In this document: positions 38,720 to 48,741 of the stretch, in pieces | Position numbering within the stretch: position 1 is the first letter of the stretch | How the letters are laid out: every line of letters starts with the position of its first letter | Assembly: GCA_021781215.1 (NCBI GenBank) | Contig: JAJXXC010000010.1 | Coordinates: 1 to 50,313 of the forward strand | Direction: 5' to 3' | Length of the DNA: 50,313 nucleotides | DNA from: a bacterium | Lineage (GTDB): Bacteria; Patescibacteriota; Saccharimonadia; Saccharimonadales; DATKHC01 | Notes under the pieces: model-generated | Told to the model about the DNA's origin: nothing | The model's input: only the letters and a program-made list of their open reading frames with translations | The model's database searches: none | Translations under genes and position numbers: made by a program

Positions 38720-39277
38720 CTATGTAAACAATCTTTTAATTATTTCGGGCAACGCTGCGCCTGCGATTGCTGCGAAAGTAGGGTTTGTAGTAATTGATCT
38801 AAGCTCGTTTAAAATCTTATTTTTTTCTGGTCCATCTTGCAAAGCTTCTTCGGCTTGGCTTATTATTGCCAACATTAGCTCCCCAACTTGAATATTGTTT
38901 GCGGGGCTATTATCACCGAAGGTAACCGGTCCATTAAATGTTGTTGTTCCAAACTTCGAACTTAGGGTTGCTTTTGCTTCTTCTTTTTTCTGAATAATGA
39001 GTCTGGATTGTGCTTGAGTATCATCGGGATTACGGTTTTGAAGCTCTTTGAGTAACTCTTGGACCTTTGATATAGCTTCAACATGTATTTGCTGCCCATG
39101 CTTATCGGACATTATCATTTGCCCAAACCAGAGTGCATTGTGTAGAACTTGGCTTGTAGCTTCGCCAAATGGTGCTACAGCCGCTTTAACGTCGTTCTCC
39201 CACATGGCTACTGAAGGTGAATCATATTTTTGATTCTTTAGCTTTTCACCTTTATCAATAAGTTCTTGTAAATTCAT
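38720..39277 (-). CDS. Hypothetical protein
   Basis: MNLQELIDKGEKLKNQKYDSPSVAMWENDV...TFNGPVTFGDNSPANNIQVGELM; start MNLQ preferred over the track start at 39304. Confidence 0.7.
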   Translation of the reverse strand: MNLQELIDKGEKLKNQKYDSPSVAMWENDVKAAVAPFGEATSQVLHNALWFGQMIMSDKHGQQIHVEAISKVQELLKELQNRNPDDTQAQSRLIIQKKEEAKATLSSKFGTTTFNGPVTFGDNSPANNIQVGELMLAIISQAEEALQDGPEKNKILNELRSITTNPTFAAIAGAALPEIIKRLFT

Positions 39278-39319
39278 ATAATTATTATAGAACATTACGG
39301 TCACCTTTGGTGATCATCT

Positions 39320-39393
39320 TGGCTGGGAAGAAGGGACTCGAACCCCTGCTGCCGGGACCAAAACCCGGTGTCCTACCACTAGACGACTTCCCA
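39320..39393 (-). tRNA. tRNA-Gln(TTG)
   Basis: TGGGAAG...CCGGG-TTTTGGT-CCCGG...AGGGGTTCGAGTCCCT-CTTCCCA-G-CCA: acceptor, anticodon and T arms pair; CCA encoded. Confidence 0.95.
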
Positions 39394-39503
39394 ATAACTT
39401 AGGTAATTATACAAAACTTCTACCCCTTTAGTCCAGTACACCTTAAATGTATGTATTCCAGCACAAGCATTACCTGTTGCATTTTATATAATTAGACTAC
39501 ATA

Positions 39504-40586
39504 ATGACACCTATGGAAGATCAAGGTAGAGATTTAACAATATCTAATAGAACAATATTTAGAATTATCATCATTCTGTTAATTACCTACTTACTACTTA
39601 AATTATTTACAAAATCATATTATATATTTGAATTAATTTTTCTATCATTCATTTTTGCAATAGCTCTTAACCCGGTTGTTAGTAAAATATCGCACAGTCT
39701 TAGAATCAAAAGTCGAGGAATAGCCACAGGAATTGCTTATATTGTAGTCATTGGCATAATTAGCTACATATTAATTTTAGTTACTCCCTCACTGGCAGAG
39801 CAAACAATTAATTACGCAAAGAACTTACCGACTACAATTTCTGATCTTCAAAACCCTAACACCGGTGCTGGAAGATTTGTTAATAAGTACCATCTAAATA
39901 ACCAAGTAAATAGTATTCAGGAATATGCAAAATCTCATACTACTAATCTGCATATACCGGTTTTTTCTACCGCATCAAAGATAGGAAATGTTTTAGAAGC
40001 GATTGTAATTGTTTTAGTTTTAACCTTTATGATGCTGGTTGAGGGACCAAAATGGTTGAATTCATACATGAAGATTAGCTTTGGAAAAAGAGATTGGCAT
40101 GCACGCTTAGCTAAAAAAATGAATCGAATAGTATCAGGATATATTAACGGACAAATTTTATTGGCTCTAATTGGGGCAGCGTTTAGCTTTGTAACTCTTG
40201 CTATAGCCAGCTCCATCTTGAATGTTCAAATTAATACCCTTGCCTTAACGGTAATTATATTTTTTACAGGACTAATTCCACTATTTGGTCATATTATTGG
40301 CACTATAGTCGTTGTTATTGCCTGTCTTTTTGTATCATGGCCACTAGCTTTAATTATGGCAATTGCACTAACATTATATCTTCAAATCGAAAACATTACC
40401 TTTCAGCCGTATATACAAGCTAAATATAATGAGATTACACCATTATTAGTATTTATATCAGCTTTAATCGGTATTGCGGCTGGAGGCTTATTTGGAGCCT
40501 TTATTGCTATACCATTTGCTGGATGTATTAAAGTTGCGATTGAAGAATTTCTAGTTCAAAGAAAACTAATAGATACGAAGAGCTAG
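39504..40586 (+). CDS. AI-2E family transporter (PerM-like)
   Basis: TM-rich, SFIFAIALNPVVSKISH..., FFTGLIPLFGHIIGTIVVV..., QIENITFQPYIQAKYNEITPLLVFISALIGIAAGGLFGAFIAIP. Confidence 0.92.
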   Translation: MTPMEDQGRDLTISNRTIFRIIIILLITYLLLKLFTKSYYIFELIFLSFIFAIALNPVVSKISHSLRIKSRGIATGIAYIVVIGIISYILILVTPSLAEQTINYAKNLPTTISDLQNPNTGAGRFVNKYHLNNQVNSIQEYAKSHTTNLHIPVFSTASKIGNVLEAIVIVLVLTFMMLVEGPKWLNSYMKISFGKRDWHARLAKKMNRIVSGYINGQILLALIGAAFSFVTLAIASSILNVQINTLALTVIIFFTGLIPLFGHIIGTIVVVIACLFVSWPLALIMAIALTLYLQIENITFQPYIQAKYNEITPLLVFISALIGIAAGGLFGAFIAIPFAGCIKVAIEEFLVQRKLIDTKS

Positions 40587-41995
40587 ACTCGATACCAAAT
40601 CTGATCGTTTTCTGTATCATTTATGCCAATTCCAGTGGATGTCAACTGATCCCTAATAGCATCACTGTTTTTCCAATCTCTTTCATTTCTTGATGATAGT
40701 CGACTCTCTAAAAGAGTTTTTTGGTTAGTTGTTATGTCGTCGACATTAGAAAGATTAAGCCCTAATAAATTATCCAAAAATTCAAGGAAACTAATAAAAT
40801 CTGGTAACTGAACTTTGTTTATTCGGCCATTACCGATACTATTGATAAATATGCTTAGTTCAGCCAAGGCATTAGCTGAATTTAAATCATCATACATTGA
40901 TGCTTCGATTAAAGATTGGACTTTATTAAAATCTAAGGTCTTAGATTGATTATTCTCATCTACTTGGAATTTTAATGAAGCAAAGTTTATATAGGATAAC
41001 AATCTACGGCTAGAAGCTTCTAATTTCTCGAAGCTAAAATCTGTCTGATTACGATAATTACCCTGCAGTACAAGTAATCTAAAGGATAGAGGATTCTTTG
41101 TTCGTTTCAATATGTCATCAAGGGTATAGAAATTATTCAAGGATTTGCTCATTTTTTGGTTATCGACTAGTAGATGTTCATTATGAAAGAATAATTTAGC
41201 CAGGTATTGGCTGTCTTTATCGGTTGTACTTTGAGCTATTTCATTCTCGTGGTGAGGAAATCTTAAATCAATGCCACCTGTGTGTATATCAAAGGGCTGT
41301 CCAAGTAGGCTAGTGCTCATAGCCGAGCATTCTATGTGCCATCCCGGTCTCCCTGGATAATTATTACCGTCTATTGGAAAATCCCAATAAGGTTCGCCTG
41401 TTTTCACGAATTTCCATAGAGCAAAATCATGAATTGTTTGTTTATCATATTCATCATTATTGATTCTAGACCTAGAAGAATCTGCAGATGAAAAATCTAG
41501 ATGAGATAATCTACCATATTGTTTCCCACTTTTTCTATATTTATCAATCGAGAAATATATTCCATCATCAGATATGTATGCGAAATCACTATCAAGTAAT
41601 TTATTAATCAGAGCTTGCATTAAGTCAATCGATTCAGTGGCTTTTATAAAAGTATAATTAGCAGTATCAATATTAAGTGATGCGATGTCATCCTTGAATT
41701 TAGCTTCGAAATCACCAGTTAATTTTAATAATGCATCCATGGGGCTTAAATCAGGATATAATTCATGGCTTCGTTTTATAGTTTTATCGTCTACATCCGT
41801 GATATTAATAACGTGTTTTACCCGAGAGTTAGTTCTAATTACTCGTGCTAGAGTATCAGCATATATAAATGAGCTTAGATTTCCAATATGGACATTGCTA
41901 TACACTGTTGGGCCACAAGTATAAATACCAACCCGATTGTCATTAACACAGGTAAATTGTTCTGTTTTATTAGTTAGGCTATTAAATATATTCAT
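40583..41995 (-). CDS. cysS: Cysteine--tRNA ligase
   Basis: YTCGPTVYSNVHIGNLSSFIYAD, RPGWHIECSAMS, DLRFPHHENEIAQS, KMSKSLNNF. Confidence 0.97.
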   Translation of the reverse strand: MNIFNSLTNKTEQFTCVNDNRVGIYTCGPTVYSNVHIGNLSSFIYADTLARVIRTNSRVKHVINITDVDDKTIKRSHELYPDLSPMDALLKLTGDFEAKFKDDIASLNIDTANYTFIKATESIDLMQALINKLLDSDFAYISDDGIYFSIDKYRKSGKQYGRLSHLDFSSADSSRSRINNDEYDKQTIHDFALWKFVKTGEPYWDFPIDGNNYPGRPGWHIECSAMSTSLLGQPFDIHTGGIDLRFPHHENEIAQSTTDKDSQYLAKLFFHNEHLLVDNQKMSKSLNNFYTLDDILKRTKNPLSFRLLVLQGNYRNQTDFSFEKLEASSRRLLSYINFASLKFQVDENNQSKTLDFNKVQSLIEASMYDDLNSANALAELSIFINSIGNGRINKVQLPDFISFLEFLDNLLGLNLSNVDDITTNQKTLLESRLSSRNERDWKNSDAIRDQLTSTGIGINDTENDQIWYRV

Positions 41996-43017
41996 TATTT
42001 TTTAGGTAAATTATCGAGTAATTCTTCTGTATATTTTATACACTCTGATTTAATTTTATCTAATGATTTTTTTTGATCTGCTCCAATTTTAAAGCCACTC
42101 GCGTATATGTGCCCCCCACCATTGAAATGCTCAGCCAGCATCTTGGCTATGGGAGCGCTTGTATTACAACGTATTTTGGCTGTAATATGACCATCTTGAT
42201 AGTCTTTAAAGGCTATGGCTATCATAGTACCCTCAGCAGAGCGCATCTCATCCATGACCAGCATGGGTGGGTTATAGGCATTCGAATATTGCTTAATTTC
42301 TTCCCAGGGTATGGTTATAACGGCGATTGAATTATTCCTATAAAACTCGATTCGTTGCAATAGCCTGCCCTTATAACTAATGAGTTCAGGACTTTTCCTA
42401 CTTAAATTGCGTCTAGCTTCATCTAAGAAAGTTAAATCAACGTCTAGGTCAACCAACTCAGCAATCACCCGGATTGTAGCTGAGGTTGTGCTTTCAGCCA
42501 CTAAACCCAAAGTATCTGACATAATGGCCACCGCTAAGGCTCGAGCAGCATCAATATTTAGCTGATACTTAAGTTTTTTTGACATATTATAGATTAACTC
42601 ACCGGTAGCTGATATGTCCTCAATAATTTGAAGGGTTGCAAAGTCAATTAAATTTTCATTTTCGATTTGATGATGGTCGATAACAATTAATGGTTTTTTC
42701 TTTAAATAATTTATGTCACCATTTTTAACGCTATTATCGAGTAGTGTAATGCTACTACAGTCAACAACAATAGACATATCAAAGCTTTTTGGTAAGTCAC
42801 GGCTGACTTTATCCCAGCCACTTAGGTACTTGAGATAACTCGGTATATCTACGCGGCAATACAAATAAGTTTCCTTACCCATGTCGCCTAAAATCTGTTC
42901 GAGCGCCAAAGCACTGCCTAAGCTATCACCATCTGGATTATCCGCTTGAATAATCAAAATTTTATTAGCACTGTCAATTAATTTTTCAAATTGTCTCAAT
43001 TTGTCATCTAATTTCAT
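41995..43017 (-). CDS. DHH/DHHA1 phosphoesterase (NrnA-like)
   Basis: QADNPDGDSLGSALAL, VIDHHQIEN, FNGGGHIYASGFKI. Confidence 0.93.
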   Translation of the reverse strand: MKLDDKLRQFEKLIDSANKILIIQADNPDGDSLGSALALEQILGDMGKETYLYCRVDIPSYLKYLSGWDKVSRDLPKSFDMSIVVDCSSITLLDNSVKNGDINYLKKKPLIVIDHHQIENENLIDFATLQIIEDISATGELIYNMSKKLKYQLNIDAARALAVAIMSDTLGLVAESTTSATIRVIAELVDLDVDLTFLDEARRNLSRKSPELISYKGRLLQRIEFYRNNSIAVITIPWEEIKQYSNAYNPPMLVMDEMRSAEGTMIAIAFKDYQDGHITAKIRCNTSAPIAKMLAEHFNGGGHIYASGFKIGADQKKSLDKIKSECIKYTEELLDNLPKK

Positions 43018-43619
43018 AATGAAGTTCTGTCCTCAAGAGCTCGACCTAAAGTTATTTGATCTGCATATTCAAGATCTACGCCCACTGATAACCCTCTAGC
43101 CAGTCTGGATATTTTAACATTTTTATTAACTATCTGACTCTGAATATATAGGGCCGTAGATTCACCCTCAACACTAGCATTGGTGGCTAAAATTAATTCC
43201 TCGACTTCATCCTCATCTATTCTAGTCATTAGTGCTTGAATATGTAACTGATCTGGGCTGATGCCATCAATTGGCGAAATTAATCCTCCCAGCACATGGT
43301 AGGTGCCGTGGTAGAGTCTAGTCTTTTCTAGCGCAACTATATCAAATGGTTCAGCGACCACAGCAACTAATTTTTTATTTCTTGATGGATCAATATATAA
43401 GTCAGATAATTCTTTGTCGGCAGGTATTAATGCAAAAGTTTTACTGCAATAGGAAATACTATCGTGTAGATTGATTAATGAATCTGCTATACGCTTACTG
43501 TTCATCGTATCTGATTTAAAAAGATAGTAAGCGTACCGCTCAGCTGTTCTGGGACCTACTCCGGGTAGTGTACCCAGTGAGTCGATTACTTTTTGTAATG
43601 CCGGTGGTAATATCTGCAC
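43014..43619 (-). CDS. recR: Recombination protein RecR
   Basis: LPGVGPRTAERYAYYL, VAEPFDIVALEKT, YHVLGGLISPIDGISPDQL, ATNASVEGESTALYI; zinc-finger cysteines largely missing. Confidence 0.93.
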   Translation of the reverse strand: MQILPPALQKVIDSLGTLPGVGPRTAERYAYYLFKSDTMNSKRIADSLINLHDSISYCSKTFALIPADKELSDLYIDPSRNKKLVAVVAEPFDIVALEKTRLYHGTYHVLGGLISPIDGISPDQLHIQALMTRIDEDEVEELILATNASVEGESTALYIQSQIVNKNVKISRLARGLSVGVDLEYADQITLGRALEDRTSL

Positions 43620-43629
43620 AGTTGTTTTT

Positions 43630-43923
43630 TTATAGTCCTAGTGAGCCTAGCATACCCATCATTGGCTGCATCTTCTCTTGAGCTAATTTTTGGCTTTCAG
43701 CAATAGCATCACGAATAGCGTCTTCAATCCAACGCTCCAATTCAGAGATATCATTTAAATCGATCAGTTCTTTATTTAGTTTTACTTTCTTAATTTTCTG
43801 CTCGCCGTTAATTTCAATAACAACAGCTCCATCACCTTTTTTAATTTCAATTAAGGTATTTTTTAATTCCTTTTGAAGTTTTTTAGCTTTAAGTAACATT
43901 TTAGCTTGATCAACTCTACTCAT
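43630..43923 (-). CDS. YbaB/EbfC nucleoid-associated protein
   Basis: AKMLLKAKKLQKELKNTLIEIKKGDGAVVIEINGEQKIKKVKLN; 97 aa, upstream of recR. Confidence 0.9.
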   Translation of the reverse strand: MSRVDQAKMLLKAKKLQKELKNTLIEIKKGDGAVVIEINGEQKIKKVKLNKELIDLNDISELERWIEDAIRDAIAESQKLAQEKMQPMMGMLGSLGL

Positions 43924-43973
43924 AATTAGTCCTTTCGGTATTAAGTTCGTACAATCTATTTTAGCAAATAATT

Positions 43974-45176
43974 CTACAAATAGTGACTATATAGAGACAG
44001 AACATTAGTGGTATGTGGCCAAACAATAAAATATAACAATACTTGATACAGACAAATACTTGAAATCAATAATACAATCAGTACCCTGGCCGTAAAATCT
44101 GAATAAGGATTTCTTGGAAAAATCTTTTTCCATTCAGTATATAAATAATACACACCGATAGACATCAACAGGCTAAATAGGGGCAACGTTATATATATTG
44201 ATTTTCCACCGTTAAGAGTATAAAGCAACCAGTTTATAGCCACACTTAAATAGATATATGCCGTGATGGTATTTTTACGATTTTTATAAAGCCATATACC
44301 TGAAAAAACTACTAGAATTGTAGAAGCAAATACTATTAATGGTAGCCTTCCTATACTAAAAGCCAGGGTTGGATTATTTTCGAAAAATAGGTACTTGGGA
44401 TAATTTAAAAATTGAATTAGTAATTGGTGAAAATTTATTGCTGAAGGTATAAGTAGTGACAGATAAATTTGACTGTGGTTGAGTGTAAAATCATATATTA
44501 TTGGAGCTACAATTATTATGAAAAATGATAGTGGTAAGATCTTGTATTTTATTGATAGTGATCTAATCTCAGCTTTAATAGTCCTGTAGTTAATGATTAT
44601 AAACAGTAAACCGAACCAAAACATACCAGGTATATATAGAGTAAATCCAAATAAAATAGATGACAATATTACTAAAAGATTAATACTTTTTTTACGGTAA
44701 TATAGAATTGAAATCAATACTCCTATCAAAATTGTAAAACTATAATATCCTAGCGATTGACTGTTCCTTGTGATTTGAAGAAACCATAAGCTTGTGCTAA
44801 ATAGACCGGTCGACAAAACACCTATTAATTTATTGGTAAAAGTTTCAGCAATATAATAAAACATAAAAATAGCTATGATTCCGCATAAATACCCAGATAA
44901 TCTAATCAGAAATAGACCGTGCAAATTCAGATAATTAAGAGCCGTTAAATACCAAGAAAACATAAAGTTGGATACGTGATGCAATAGATAGTGATAATTA
45001 TATCCGTGATTTATGAGATTATTTTGGGTCGATAGTTCTGTAGCAGATAAGCCTTTTGGGGTATCAGTTAATCTGTATGTCAGTAAAATTGATCCAATTA
45101 AAAATAAGGATAATGAATAATACAGCCTAGGTTTGCCTAAATTACTAACCCTTTTAATGAATCTAAATTTTTCCAT
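43974..45176 (-). CDS. Multi-spanning membrane protein, possibly GT-C (family 39-like) glycosyltransferase
   Basis: About ten TM segments; DTPKGLSATELSTQNNLINHG in the first loop; RLSGYLCGIIAIFMFYYIAE. Confidence 0.6.
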   Translation of the reverse strand: MEKFRFIKRVSNLGKPRLYYSLSLFLIGSILLTYRLTDTPKGLSATELSTQNNLINHGYNYHYLLHHVSNFMFSWYLTALNYLNLHGLFLIRLSGYLCGIIAIFMFYYIAETFTNKLIGVLSTGLFSTSLWFLQITRNSQSLGYYSFTILIGVLISILYYRKKSINLLVILSSILFGFTLYIPGMFWFGLLFIIINYRTIKAEIRSLSIKYKILPLSFFIIIVAPIIYDFTLNHSQIYLSLLIPSAINFHQLLIQFLNYPKYLFFENNPTLAFSIGRLPLIVFASTILVVFSGIWLYKNRKNTITAYIYLSVAINWLLYTLNGGKSIYITLPLFSLLMSIGVYYLYTEWKKIFPRNPYSDFTARVLIVLLISSICLYQVLLYFIVWPHTTNVLSLYSHYL

Positions 45177-45223
45177 AAATAATTAAGCTTATTATAACAC
45201 CCAGGCAATGCCCTTAATTTACA

Positions 45224-46588
45224 TTATTCGAACGGTACTTCGCTGTGTTTAGAATCAATACTTCTAAACCTCTGTTTGTCTCGGTCAAAGTATAGTTCAA
45301 GATTTTTGGTTGGACCATTTCTATGTTTTTTGATTAGAATATCTGCTATATTTTTTCTCTGCGATTCCTGATTATAAAAGTCTTCACGGTAGATAAAAGC
45401 AACCACGTCAGCATCTTGCTCAATTGACCCAGACTCCCTAAGATCAGATAGTTGAGGAATTTGTGGGCTTCGACTTTCAACAGATCTACTTAACTGGCTT
45501 AGTGCCAAAACCGGTACATTCAACTCTCGTGCTACACCTTTAAGCCCACGAGATATCTCACTAATTTCTTGTACCCTATTGCCTTCACTACCACTAAACT
45601 TAGAGCCTCCGCTCATTAGTTGTAAATAGTCAACAATAATCAAACCTACTTTTTTAACATGGTCCTGCCTTCTAGCTTTGGTTCGAAGCTCACTAACAGA
45701 GATACCTGGAGTATCATCAATGAAAATATCGGCTTCACTGAGCTCACCCATTGCTTGACCAATTTTTTCGAAATCCTTATCAGTTAAATTACCAGTTCTT
45801 AGTGCCCAAGCGTCGACTCCGGATGACATAGCCAGCATTCTATCTACTAATTGCTCCTTGCTCATTTCAAGAGAAAAGATTAATACCGAGCTATCGCTGT
45901 CTAGAGCGATGTTATGTGCGAAATTTAGCGCCAACGCAGTCTTACCCATTGATGGCCTAGCGGCTAATATAATTAAGTCTGATTTTTGCAAACCGGCAGT
46001 AACAGCATCGAAATCCTTGTATCCAGTAGGAACACCCCTAAGTTTGCCCTTGTCTTTATGTAACTCGTCTAATCTATCAAAACTGTCGGTTAAAATATTT
46101 TCAAGGCTAGTGACGTCTTGCTTTAGGTGCCTCTGGCTAACTTCAAATAACTTTATTTCAGCATTCTCAACTACATCCTGGATGCCAATAGTCTCATCGT
46201 AACCGAGGCCTACAATTTCTTGAGAAGTTTTAATTAATCTTCTTCTTAAGGCCTTTTGGGCGACAATTTGGGCATATTCATGGACATTTGAAGCTGTTGG
46301 TACATAATTGGTTAATTCAGTTAGATATGACGCGCCACCTATCATTTCGAAATAACCCATTTCGCTAAGCTTGTTAGATAAGGTTAAAACGTCTATTGGC
46401 GTATGATTATCATATAAATTAACAATGGCCTGATATATGTGCTGATTCTTTTCATCATAAAAATCATCTTGTTTAACACTATCGGCGACTTTAACAATGG
46501 CTTCGCTATCAATTAATATAGCGCCCAGTAATGAAGACTCGGCGTCTAGGCTTTGTGGAGGTACTAATTTATTGGCTCCCTGACTCAT
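45224..46588 (-). CDS. dnaB: Replicative DNA helicase
   Basis: PPQSLDAESSLLGAILID, ARPSMGKTALALNFAHN, FSLEMSKEQLVDRM, VDYLQLMSG, QLSRSVESR. Confidence 0.97.
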   Translation of the reverse strand: MSQGANKLVPPQSLDAESSLLGAILIDSEAIVKVADSVKQDDFYDEKNQHIYQAIVNLYDNHTPIDVLTLSNKLSEMGYFEMIGGASYLTELTNYVPTASNVHEYAQIVAQKALRRRLIKTSQEIVGLGYDETIGIQDVVENAEIKLFEVSQRHLKQDVTSLENILTDSFDRLDELHKDKGKLRGVPTGYKDFDAVTAGLQKSDLIILAARPSMGKTALALNFAHNIALDSDSSVLIFSLEMSKEQLVDRMLAMSSGVDAWALRTGNLTDKDFEKIGQAMGELSEADIFIDDTPGISVSELRTKARRQDHVKKVGLIIVDYLQLMSGGSKFSGSEGNRVQEISEISRGLKGVARELNVPVLALSQLSRSVESRSPQIPQLSDLRESGSIEQDADVVAFIYREDFYNQESQRKNIADILIKKHRNGPTKNLELYFDRDKQRFRSIDSKHSEVPFE

Positions 46589-46592
46589 ATTA

Positions 46593-48032
46593 TTACTCTA
46601 CCATCTCAGCGCCACCAAAAATATTACTTATGCTTGTAATATCGAGGTCTGCAACCGTATTCTTGATTTCTTCCTCTATTTCATTTGGGGTATCTTTATT
46701 AAGAACAACTTCGATCTTATAATTCTTGCCTGAGAATTTATTTAAAGAATTATTTAAAATGTCTTTATTCTTATTTTCGCTTAACGATTTTTGGTGAAAT
46801 GGAAACTTAGTGCTCAGTATGACTCTATCGTCCTCATAATTCATTTTTGATAGTTTTATTATTGAATATAGTGTTGAGTGTTTGATCCTAAGATCATCCA
46901 TCATCTTGCTCCATACCTCAGGAAATTCTATATTTTGATCAATTGATAGATCCTGTGTAGGTTTATTTATGACAGTCTTTTTTGTTTTTTTGATTTCAGA
47001 TCTTTTAGTCGCATCAGTATCTGTCGTAGACAACTCTGCAAGTTTCTTCTGTGGTTTATCAGGATTTTCTTTGTTAATAATACTTCCATATAAAGCAATT
47101 TCTAACGACGTTAATTGATCATTGGACCGACTAATACTTAATAAATCATTAATAGTTTTAATTATGTCGGCGTTTTCTGCAGTAGTATTTTTATTTATTA
47201 ACTTATCTTTTAAAATTTTTATAAGCTGATTAACGATACTGTCTACAGAATACCCATTTGAATTGATTTCAACAAATACTTCGTGCATTTTTATTATTGA
47301 ATTTGCATCTCTGGCTTCAATAATCCGATTAACTATTTCTCGAGGAGCAGACCCGATGATAAATTCCAAGTCCGACAGAGCAATTTTATTTTTTATATTG
47401 CTAGCTTGGTCTAATAAACTAATGCTGTCACGAAAACTTCCTTCGCCATAGTCAGCAATAAATTCTATAGCCTTTAAATCTATTTTAATTTTTTCTGTAT
47501 CAGCAATCATCGTAAGACGATCAATAATCTTCTGACGTGTAATGGGTCTGAAAGTAAATTGTTGTGTACGACTAACAATGGTTTCTGGAACTTTATGAGC
47601 TTCAGTTGTGGCTAATATAAACACTACATACTCTGGTGGTTCTTCCAAGGTCTTTAGTAGGGCATTAAACGCATCTCTGGTCAGCATGTGAACTTCATCA
47701 ATGATAAATACTTTAAATTTACCATCAGATGGAGCAAGCCATACCCTATCAATCAGCTGCTTCATATCTTCAATCTTACGATTGCTAGCAGCATCTAACT
47801 CAATAATGTCCAAGTAGTTAGTGTCGTCATCTAGATATTCAAAATTATTAATTCTATGAGCCAATATTCTTGCAACCGATGTTTTCCCAACCCCCCTTGG
47901 ACCACTGAAAAGATATGCATGCGAAAGCTTGCCGTTTTTAATAGATCTCTCTAGGGTTCGAGTGATATGGTCCTGTCCAATGACGTCGCTAAAAGTTTTT
48001 GAGCGATACTTTCGATATAATGCTTCAGACAT
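46593..48032 (-). CDS. dnaX: DNA polymerase III subunit gamma/tau
   Basis: ALYRKYRSKTFSDVIGQDHITRTL, SGPRGVGKTSVARILAH, IDEVHMLTRDAFNALLKTLEEPP. Confidence 0.96.
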   Translation of the reverse strand: MSEALYRKYRSKTFSDVIGQDHITRTLERSIKNGKLSHAYLFSGPRGVGKTSVARILAHRINNFEYLDDDTNYLDIIELDAASNRKIEDMKQLIDRVWLAPSDGKFKVFIIDEVHMLTRDAFNALLKTLEEPPEYVVFILATTEAHKVPETIVSRTQQFTFRPITRQKIIDRLTMIADTEKIKIDLKAIEFIADYGEGSFRDSISLLDQASNIKNKIALSDLEFIIGSAPREIVNRIIEARDANSIIKMHEVFVEINSNGYSVDSIVNQLIKILKDKLINKNTTAENADIIKTINDLLSISRSNDQLTSLEIALYGSIINKENPDKPQKKLAELSTTDTDATKRSEIKKTKKTVINKPTQDLSIDQNIEFPEVWSKMMDDLRIKHSTLYSIIKLSKMNYEDDRVILSTKFPFHQKSLSENKNKDILNNSLNKFSGKNYKIEVVLNKDTPNEIEEEIKNTVADLDITSISNIFGGAEMVE

Positions 48033-48099
48033 TTAATTAATAAACCCCAATAGTTAGTAGGATAATTATAACTTAATTAAGCCAAATAAATTAGTAAAA

Positions 48100-48612
48100 T
48101 TAAAGAGCGGCTTCTAGCGCTGCCCACTCAACTATAGTCGATTCATCTTCGGGTACATTTACACTGACCTGATCACCAGGTTTAGCTTTGAAATAAGTTA
48201 CGCTAGCCAAAAGTATTCGATAAGATTTTTCTTGGGTATCGACAAAGTAATGACCGGCCTCTAGTCTAAGCGTACCTATTAATTGTCTTCTGGGAATGGG
48301 ACCTATTTGTTTATACATAAAAGATCCATCTTCGGTGATAGTCAGTTTAAGGATATCACCCTGTACTAACTTAGATTTTGATGCATAGTTTGCTGGGACG
48401 GGATAATTCTTTCCATCAGATCCAAGCATATTTTGACCATCAAATACACCTTCAACAATTTTCCCTAAGGTTTCAGTCTTGTTTATTTGAGTAGTAGTTA
48501 CTTCGTCGCCAACAATACTTAACAAGAGTTCTTTACATGCAGCCAGACTAGTTTCAGCTTCTGTGATTAGAGCCTTTAGTCTTTTTATTTGTTTCTCCGG
48601 TATTTCTGCCAT
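48100..48612 (-). CDS. Conserved-looking hypothetical protein
   Basis: 170-aa ORF, helical N-terminus and beta-rich body; lies downstream of rplJL. Confidence 0.7.
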   Translation of the reverse strand: MAEIPEKQIKRLKALITEAETSLAACKELLLSIVGDEVTTTQINKTETLGKIVEGVFDGQNMLGSDGKNYPVPANYASKSKLVQGDILKLTITEDGSFMYKQIGPIPRRQLIGTLRLEAGHYFVDTQEKSYRILLASVTYFKAKPGDQVSVNVPEDESTIVEWAALEAAL

Positions 48613-48741
48613 ATTTGTCTCTATTTATATAAAAGTGTTGTTGTTGTTTTTTCCCCACACCTTCGATTAAAACTTAGCATGTAATTTATGCATTGTCAAA
48701 ATAAAGTCTGTGTAAAAGTTTATATTTTTAGTCTTATAAGT

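Noticed and set aside
31300-39300. Alternative genetic code (TGA = Gly, code 25) to explain broken frames
   Set aside because: The interrupting codons include TAA and TAG, and TGA serves as an ordinary stop in ATGA overlaps at 20729, 32904 and 43014.
45858-46202. 114-aa plus-strand ORF inside dnaB
   Set aside because: Antisense to DnaB core motifs; no independent support.
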